Assembly (NCBI RefSeq): GCF_029714425.1
Contig: NZ_CP121668.1
Span: forward strand, 806,001 to 870,000
Direction of reading: 5' to 3'
From: Bradyrhizobium sp. CB2312
GTDB lineage: Bacteria > Pseudomonadota > Alphaproteobacteria > Rhizobiales > Xanthobacteraceae
Length of the DNA: 64,000 nt
The number at the start of each line of letters is the position of its first letter. The first letter of the stretch is position 1. A program made the position numbers and the translations under genes. Under the pieces are notes generated by a model, which worked only from the letters and a program-made list of their open reading frames with translations, was not told the DNA's origin and ran no database searches. Below are positions 59,469 through 64,000 of the stretch, piece after piece.

Positions 59469-61091
59469 TTAATGCGCGCCCCCGCCGCCCGCCGCCTTCA
59501 CCCGCCGCGTCAGAAGCACCGCGATCGCGGCCAGCACCAGCACGACGCCGATGACGGCAAACGTGTCGGAATAGCCCATCACCAGCGCCTGGCGCTTGAC
59601 GGTCTTGCCGAGCGCGATGATGGCCTGCTCGCGCGCGGCGTTGGGGTCGGGCACGCCGTGCGCGATGAAGTAATTGGTCATCTGCGCGATGCGGTCACGG
59701 ACTTCCTCGCGGCCGAGCGTGACGGAATGGCCGATGATGTTGGAGTGGAACTGCTCGCGCTTGGTGACGATGGTGGCGAGCACCGCGGTGCCGATGGCGC
59801 CGCCGAGGTTGCGCATCATGTTGGAGATGCCGGAGGCCGCGGGCGCGTCTTGCGGCGCGACGCTGCCGAGGCTGAGCGCAGACAACGGCGCCAGGGTGAG
59901 AGCCTGACCCACGGCGCGCACGACGTTGGGGATGAAGAACTGATCGCCTGAATAGTCGAGCGACATCTGGATGTTCAGGAACGAGCTCGCCGCGAACAGC
60001 AAGAGGCCAACCGTCGCGATATAGCGCGCATCGAACCGCTGCATCAGCTTCGGCACCAGCGGAATCAGCAGGAGCTGCGGCAGGCCGGTCCAGGCCAGCA
60101 CATTGCCGATCTGCTCGGCATTGTAGCCCTGCACCTGGCCGAGATAGGCGGGCAGCAGATAGACGGAGCCGAACAGCGCGAAACCGAGGAAGATCGCGGC
60201 GAACGTGCCGATGCCGAAATTCCACTGCGTCAGCAGGCGCAGGCGGAGCAGCGGCTTCTCGACCACGAGCTCGTTATAGACGAACAGCGACAGGCTGACC
60301 GCGGAGATGACCGCAAGCCGCACGATGAAGGGCGAGCCAAACCAGTCGTCCTTGTTGCCTTCCTCCAGAACGGCCTGGAGCGAGGCGAGGCCGACCGCCA
60401 TGGTGGCGATGCCGAACCAGTCGCCTTCACGCAACAGGCCAAGGTTCAGCGGCTGGCGCTCCAGCGTGAAGAACAGCGTGGTCACCATGACCGCGGTGGG
60501 CAGCACGTTGACGAAGAAGATGGTCTGCCAGCCGTAATTCTCGGTGAGATAGCCGCCGATGGTCGGGCCGATGGCCGGAGCGAAGGTCACGGCAAGCGAG
60601 AACATGGCAAGGCCGATCGGCTGCTGGCCCTTCGGCAGCTTGGTGAAAACCAGCGTGAACGCCATCGGGATCAGCACGCCGCCAAAGAAGCCTTGCAAGC
60701 CGCGCATCGCGATCATCGACGGCAGATCGTGGGTGAAGGCACAGGCGACCGAGAATGCCGCGAACAGCGTCGCGAAGCTCAGGATGATGTTGCGGAACGA
60801 GAACACCCGCGACAGGTAGTCGGTCAGCGGAATGACGATGATCTCGCCGATCAGATAGGACGTCGAGATCCAGGATCCGTTGTCGACACCGGTGCCGATG
60901 CCGCCCTCGATGTTGAGCAGCGAGGCGTTGGTGATCTGGATGTTCAGGATCGCCATGAAGGCGCCGATCATCGCCGCGAAGACGGCGATCCAGACCGTGG
61001 CACTGGCGCGATTGGGATCGGCGACGACGCGCTCAGACGTCGCGGCCGGAATTGCTTGTGCGGGCGTCGAGATTGAGAGGCTGTTTGACAT
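59469..61091 (-). CDS. DHA2-family drug efflux MFS transporter (EmrB-like)
   Basis: A 540-aa 14-helix major facilitator. Family motifs include LNIQITNASLLNIEGGIGTG in helix 1, SWISTSYLIGEIIVIPLTDY, the motif-C-like region FAPAIGPTIGGYLTENYGWQ and MRNLGGAIGTAVLATIVTKR. It pumps drugs with the partner HlyD/EmrA protein across both membranes. The start is the ATG at 61091 behind GGAGG. The upstream emrA-like gene overlaps its 5' end by 59 bp in another frame, so translation is probably coupled. Confidence 0.93.
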   Translation of the reverse strand: MSNSLSISTPAQAIPAATSERVVADPNRASATVWIAVFAAMIGAFMAILNIQITNASLLNIEGGIGTGVDNGSWISTSYLIGEIIVIPLTDYLSRVFSFRNIILSFATLFAAFSVACAFTHDLPSMIAMRGLQGFFGGVLIPMAFTLVFTKLPKGQQPIGLAMFSLAVTFAPAIGPTIGGYLTENYGWQTIFFVNVLPTAVMVTTLFFTLERQPLNLGLLREGDWFGIATMAVGLASLQAVLEEGNKDDWFGSPFIVRLAVISAVSLSLFVYNELVVEKPLLRLRLLTQWNFGIGTFAAIFLGFALFGSVYLLPAYLGQVQGYNAEQIGNVLAWTGLPQLLLIPLVPKLMQRFDARYIATVGLLLFAASSFLNIQMSLDYSGDQFFIPNVVRAVGQALTLAPLSALSLGSVAPQDAPAASGISNMMRNLGGAIGTAVLATIVTKREQFHSNIIGHSVTLGREEVRDRIAQMTNYFIAHGVPDPNAAREQAIIALGKTVKRQALVMGYSDTFAVIGVVLVLAAIAVLLTRRVKAAGGGGAH

Positions 61092-62295
61092 GGCACGACC
61101 CTCCGGAAACGAGCTTTGCCTTGGGTTTTGCTTGGGGCGTCGTTGCCGCTTGCGCGGTCGGCGCTGAACGGGTTGCAATCGTCGGGATCACGGACATGCC
61201 GGGCCGCAGCGCGATCGCAGGCGCGGTCTCTGCATCGAGCGCGATCTTCACGGGGATGCGCTGCACGATCTTGGTGAAATTGCCGGTGGCGTTGTCGGGC
61301 GGCAGCAGCGCGAATTCCTGGCCGCTGGCCGGCGCGATGGAATCGACGTGGCCGTGCACGACCTGGCCCGGGAATGTGTCGACCTCGATCTCGACGGTCT
61401 GGCCCGCGTGCACATGGGTGAGCTGGGTCTCCTTGAAATTGGCGACGACATAGGCGCCCTCGGCCGGCACGATCGACATCAGCTGCGTTCCGGCCTGCAC
61501 ATATTGGCCGACGCGCAAGGTGCGGTTGCCGACGACGCCGTCGATCGGCGAGACGATCGTGGTGTAGCCGAGATTGAGCTCGGCCTGATGCTGAATGGCG
61601 TCGGCGCGGGCGGCGGCCGCACGCGCCTGCGTGATCTCGGCCTTCAGCAGATCGACCTGTTTGAGCGCGGAGACGAGATTGGCGTTGTCGCGCGCGATTG
61701 CGGCATCCGCGCCGGCGTCACGCGCCTGCGCCTGCTGCGCGTTCTGGACGCTGCCATAGCCGGTCTTGGCGAGATCGCTGTAGCGCTTGTTCTCCTGCTG
61801 CGCGAAGACCTTCGCGGCCGTGTCGACATCGATGGTCGCCTTCGCCGCGGCGATCACGGCCTCCTGGACGTCGAGCTGCGCCTGCTTGCTCGTCACCGTC
61901 GCATTCGCGGCGGCGACATCGGCCTTGGCCTGATCGAGGGCGACGCGGAAGTCGCGGTCGTCGATCCGAGCCAGCACCTGGCCGGCCTTCACATGCTCGT
62001 TATCGCCGACCAGGACGCGGTCGAGATAGCCGCTGACTTTCGGCGCGATGGTGGTGTTGTCGGCCTTCACATAGGCGTCATCGGTGGAGACGAGGAAGCG
62101 GCCGACGGTCCAGTAATCGTAGCCGTACCAGGTCGCGCCGGCGAGAGCGGCGGCGGCCACGCCTGCCAGCAACAACTTGCGAAGATTGAGCTTTTGGCGG
62201 CGCGCCGGTTGCGACGGGGCGGGCAGGATGCCCTCCAGCCCAGGGGGCGGAACCACCGTGGCTTCAGTCTTGGACGGGGTGGTGTGCACGGTCAT
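61033..62295 (-). CDS. HlyD-family secretion protein (EmrA-like)
   Basis: A 420-aa periplasmic adaptor: one membrane helix near the N-terminus (LLLAGVAAAALAGATWYGYD), a lipoyl-like half (VSTDDAYVKADNTTIAPKVS, GQVLARIDDRDFRVALDQAK), a long coiled-coil hairpin rich in Ala/Gln, and a beta domain (TTIVSPIDGVVGNRTLRVGQ). It links EmrB to an outer-membrane channel. The last about 19 residues are encoded by the region overlapping the EmrB start. It is first of the pump operon, divergent from a TetR regulator. Confidence 0.93.
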   Translation of the reverse strand: MTVHTTPSKTEATVVPPPGLEGILPAPSQPARRQKLNLRKLLLAGVAAAALAGATWYGYDYWTVGRFLVSTDDAYVKADNTTIAPKVSGYLDRVLVGDNEHVKAGQVLARIDDRDFRVALDQAKADVAAANATVTSKQAQLDVQEAVIAAAKATIDVDTAAKVFAQQENKRYSDLAKTGYGSVQNAQQAQARDAGADAAIARDNANLVSALKQVDLLKAEITQARAAAARADAIQHQAELNLGYTTIVSPIDGVVGNRTLRVGQYVQAGTQLMSIVPAEGAYVVANFKETQLTHVHAGQTVEIEVDTFPGQVVHGHVDSIAPASGQEFALLPPDNATGNFTKIVQRIPVKIALDAETAPAIALRPGMSVIPTIATRSAPTAQAATTPQAKPKAKLVSGGSCHVKQPLNLDARTSNSGRDV

Positions 62296-62314
62296 GGCCG
62301 GCTCCCTCGAATTA

Positions 62315-62371
62315 GGAAACTTGACGATTTCCAAAATAGGACTAGGTTTGGGACTGTCAATGGAATGACAG
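62315..62371. promoter_or_regulatory. TetR/EmrA divergent operator candidates
   Basis: Two inverted repeats lie in the 91-bp divergent gap: GGAAA-N8-TTTCC (62315-62332) and CTGTCA-N6-TGACAG (62354-62371, perfect 6-bp arms). The second is 16 bp before the TetR start and the first is 20 bp before the EmrA start. Either could bind the TetR protein; the pair would allow coordinated repression of both genes. Confidence 0.55.
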
Positions 62372-62386
62372 GCATCATCTAAAAAC

Positions 62387-63049
62387 ATGGCTCAGGCAAA
62401 ACCTTCATCAGAATGTCGCCCGCGCGGGCGGCCGCCGGTGCGCAGCGACGACGAGACGAAGCGAATCGTCCTCGAAGCTGCACGGCACGCCTTCGCCGTC
62501 GACGGCTACGCAGCCACCAGCACCGAAGAGCTGGCGCGCGGCGCCGGCATCTCCACCAAGACTCTCTATCGGCTGTTTCCGGGCAAGGCGGCCTTGTTCG
62601 AAGCAATGTGCGCGGACCGGCTCGATCGGTTGCTCTCCGACGTCAATCTTCAGGCCAGCAATCAGGCCGACATCGAAACCAGCCTGACCGCCGTGCTGGT
62701 CGCCTGTGCTGATCTCGCGCTCGATCCGGAAGTCGTGGCGCTCCAGCGTATGGTGCTGCAGCAATCGGCTACGTTCCCCGACCTTGCCGCGAATTTCTAC
62801 AGGGATGGCATCGCCCGTACCGCGGCGGCGCTCGCGGGCTGGCTCCGCGATCAAGTCAAGACGAAGCGCATCGCACTCGATAACGTCGATGAAGCTGCCG
62901 GAATGATGATTGGCATGATGGTGTCAGCGCCGCAGCGCGCGGCGATCTACGCCAGCCTGACACTGCCTTCGCGCAAGGAGATCGAGAAGCGGGCGCGGGT
63001 ATGTGCCGCAATTCTGCTCGACGGCTGCCGCGGGACGTCGGGCAGCTAG
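62387..63049 (+). CDS. TetR family regulator of the efflux operon
   Basis: A 220-aa repressor with the TetR helix-turn-helix (IVLEAARHAFAVDGYAATST, EELARGAGISTKTLYRLFPG, KAALFEAMCADR) and a C-terminal ligand domain of the AefR-like type (LALDPEVVALQRMVLQQSAT). It is divergent from the EmrA/EmrB operon, so relief of repression by a pump substrate is the expected logic. Confidence 0.93.
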   Translation: MAQAKPSSECRPRGRPPVRSDDETKRIVLEAARHAFAVDGYAATSTEELARGAGISTKTLYRLFPGKAALFEAMCADRLDRLLSDVNLQASNQADIETSLTAVLVACADLALDPEVVALQRMVLQQSATFPDLAANFYRDGIARTAAALAGWLRDQVKTKRIALDNVDEAAGMMIGMMVSAPQRAAIYASLTLPSRKEIEKRARVCAAILLDGCRGTSGS

Positions 63050-63060
63050 CGGCGGCAGTT

Positions 63061-63102
63061 TTGACAATCCGCCGGAGTGCGGTTATATGCTTCGCATGCG
63101 AA
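63061..63102 (+). promoter_or_regulatory. MarR promoter/operator candidate
   Basis: A consensus -35 TTGACA (63061-63066), 17-bp spacer and TATATG at 63084-63089, followed by the perfect 12-bp palindrome TTCGCATGCGAA (63091-63102). Such a palindrome beside the start suits MarR autoregulation. If the promoter is real, translation must start at or beyond 63096. Confidence 0.5.
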
Positions 63103-63551
63103 ATAAAATGCCCGAGGCGAGACACCACCGGCTGATCTACCTGCTGAGCGTCGCGCAACGCCGACTGCAGCGCTGGATGGCAGCGCAGCCCTCGAACCAG
63201 GTGACGCCGGCGCAGGCGGGGCTGTTGTTCATCCTCGGCAAGCAGGACGGCGTGCTGATGGGCGAGGCGGCAGCCGCGCTCGATATGGGACCGGCTGGTA
63301 TCTCGGGGCTGGTCGATCGCTCTGCCGCGGCGAGGCTGGTCGAGCGGCGGGCCGATCGCGAGGACGGACGGGCCTTTCGCGTCTGGCTGACGCCGAAGGG
63401 GCGCACCGTGCTGACCCAGGCGAAGACTGAAGCTGCAGAGATCAACGCGGCGCTGACGGAAGGATTTACGGCTGCGGAGATCGACATCGTCGCGCGTTGG
63501 CTGACGAGCATTCAGGACAAGTTTCCAAGAGAAAGAGATTCAGAGGACTAA
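63087..63551 (+). CDS. MarR family transcriptional regulator
   Basis: A 154-aa winged-helix regulator (147 aa from the ATG at 63108). It shows NQVTPAQAGLLFILGKQDGV, the recognition helix region GEAAAALDMGPAGISGLVDR and the wing VERRADREDGRAFRVWLTPK. The start is uncertain: GGAG at 63074-63077 favours ATG 63087, but the TTGACA/palindrome layout favours 63096 or 63108. It is 10 bp before a crotonase gene in the same direction, which it probably controls, as in MarR regulators of aromatic-CoA catabolism. Confidence 0.88.
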   Translation: MLRMRNKMPEARHHRLIYLLSVAQRRLQRWMAAQPSNQVTPAQAGLLFILGKQDGVLMGEAAAALDMGPAGISGLVDRSAAARLVERRADREDGRAFRVWLTPKGRTVLTQAKTEAAEINAALTEGFTAAEIDIVARWLTSIQDKFPRERDSED

Positions 63552-63561
63552 GGAGAGACCC

Positions 63562-64000
63562 ATGACCGAGCATGTGCGAGTCGAGAACAACGGCGGAATT
63601 CTCACGCTCACTTTGGCGCGCCCCGACAAGAAGAACGCGCTGACCGATGCGATGTACGGCAAGCTCGCCGACAGCATCGAATCCGCCGAATTCGATCCGT
63701 CAGCCCGCGTGATCCTGATCCGCGGCGAGGGCGACATGTTCACCGCCGGAAACGACGTCGGCGAGTTCGCGGCGGTCGCATCCGGCAAGTCGGAAGGCAG
63801 CCGCAACGTCGTGCGCTTCATCCAGTCGCTGGCGCGCTGTACCCGGCCGCTGGTCGCGGCGGTGCAGGGCCGCGCGGTCGGCGTCGGCGCCACGATGCTG
63901 CTGCATTGCGATCTCGTCGTGCTCGCCGACAATGCGCAATTGTCGACGCCCTTCGTCAGCCTCGCGCTGGTGCCGGAAGCCGCCTCCAGCCTGTTGATGC
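63562..64000 (+). CDS. Enoyl-CoA hydratase/isomerase family protein (3' end outside window)
   Basis: 146 residues of a crotonase-fold protein are visible: MTEHVRVENNGGILTLTLAR, PDKKNALTDAMYGKLADSIE, the oxyanion motif MFTAGNDVGEF, and AVQGRAVGVGATMLLHCDLV with FVSLALVPEAASS. The second catalytic Glu position is kept (VPEAA) while the first is Thr, which is more like isomerase-type members. AAGGAGAGA lies upstream of the ATG. It is cotranscribed with the MarR gene. Confidence 0.92.
   Translation, partial: MTEHVRVENNGGILTLTLARPDKKNALTDAMYGKLADSIESAEFDPSARVILIRGEGDMFTAGNDVGEFAAVASGKSEGSRNVVRFIQSLARCTRPLVAAVQGRAVGVGATMLLHCDLVVLADNAQLSTPFVSLALVPEAASSLLM

Overview
The window is GC-rich alphaproteobacterial chromosome. 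The gene set (rnpA-rpmH-yidC-engB cluster, 180-kDa NAD-glutamate dehydrogenase, BKACE, TPR/GT9 protein, TelA, DHA2 and EmrA pumps, several small proteins I associate with Bradyrhizobium) and the interspersed repeats fit the Bradyrhizobium/Nitrobacteraceae group best. This assignment is by pattern recognition, not by database search.

Layout. 1-5 kb is core: engB (partial), yidC, rnpA and rpmH on the minus strand, then a divergent orphan histidine kinase, a long hairpin repeat and tRNA-Arg(ACG). 5.2-18 kb is a mosaic. Directly behind the tRNA lies the 3' part of a decayed large serine recombinase, and a 61-bp motif encoding what looks like the lost C-terminal tail of that recombinase recurs four times (6.0, 11.1, 16.9, 17.9 kb). 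I read these as integration scars. Between them sit a 961-aa autotransporter with 57-bp tandem repeats, small hypothetical genes, NAD-glutamate dehydrogenase, an alpha/beta hydrolase and a secreted Cys-rich-pattern protein. 19-24 kb holds a RidA protein, a DUF1311-type protein, an AraC/PLP-dehydratase divergent pair, a parDE toxin-antitoxin pair with a palindromic operator, and a frameshifted IclR regulator. 24-28 kb is a CoA-linked catabolic operon (crotonase, ADP-forming acyl-CoA ligase, Bug/TctC binding protein) divergent from that IclR gene.

28-43 kb is ordinary accessory metabolism: a TPR/GT9 protein, an LLM oxidoreductase with an AraC regulator, Rrf2 plus methyltransferase, YgiQ radical SAM, BKACE, and a GntR/FAD-oxidoreductase unit divergent from a DapA-family gene. 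43-46.6 kb is an iron unit (TonB siderophore receptor plus PepSY reductase-like membrane protein) with an Irr-box-like site upstream. 47-53 kb carries a multi-rhodanese protein, serA, and a patatin/GntP pair. 52.9-57.4 kb is a four-gene operon: TelA, a lipoprotein fusing a solute-binding domain to a VWA domain, XpaC, and a second binding protein. 57.6-64 kb has a tannase-family esterase lacking the usual cysteine pair, an EmrAB-type pump with a divergent TetR regulator, MarR and a partial crotonase.

The two observations I would follow first are the recombinase whose attachment core appears to lie inside its own 3' coding end, leaving reading-frame-conserved tail scars, and the TelA/VWA-SBP/XpaC/SBP operon as a possible envelope stress or ligand-sensing system.
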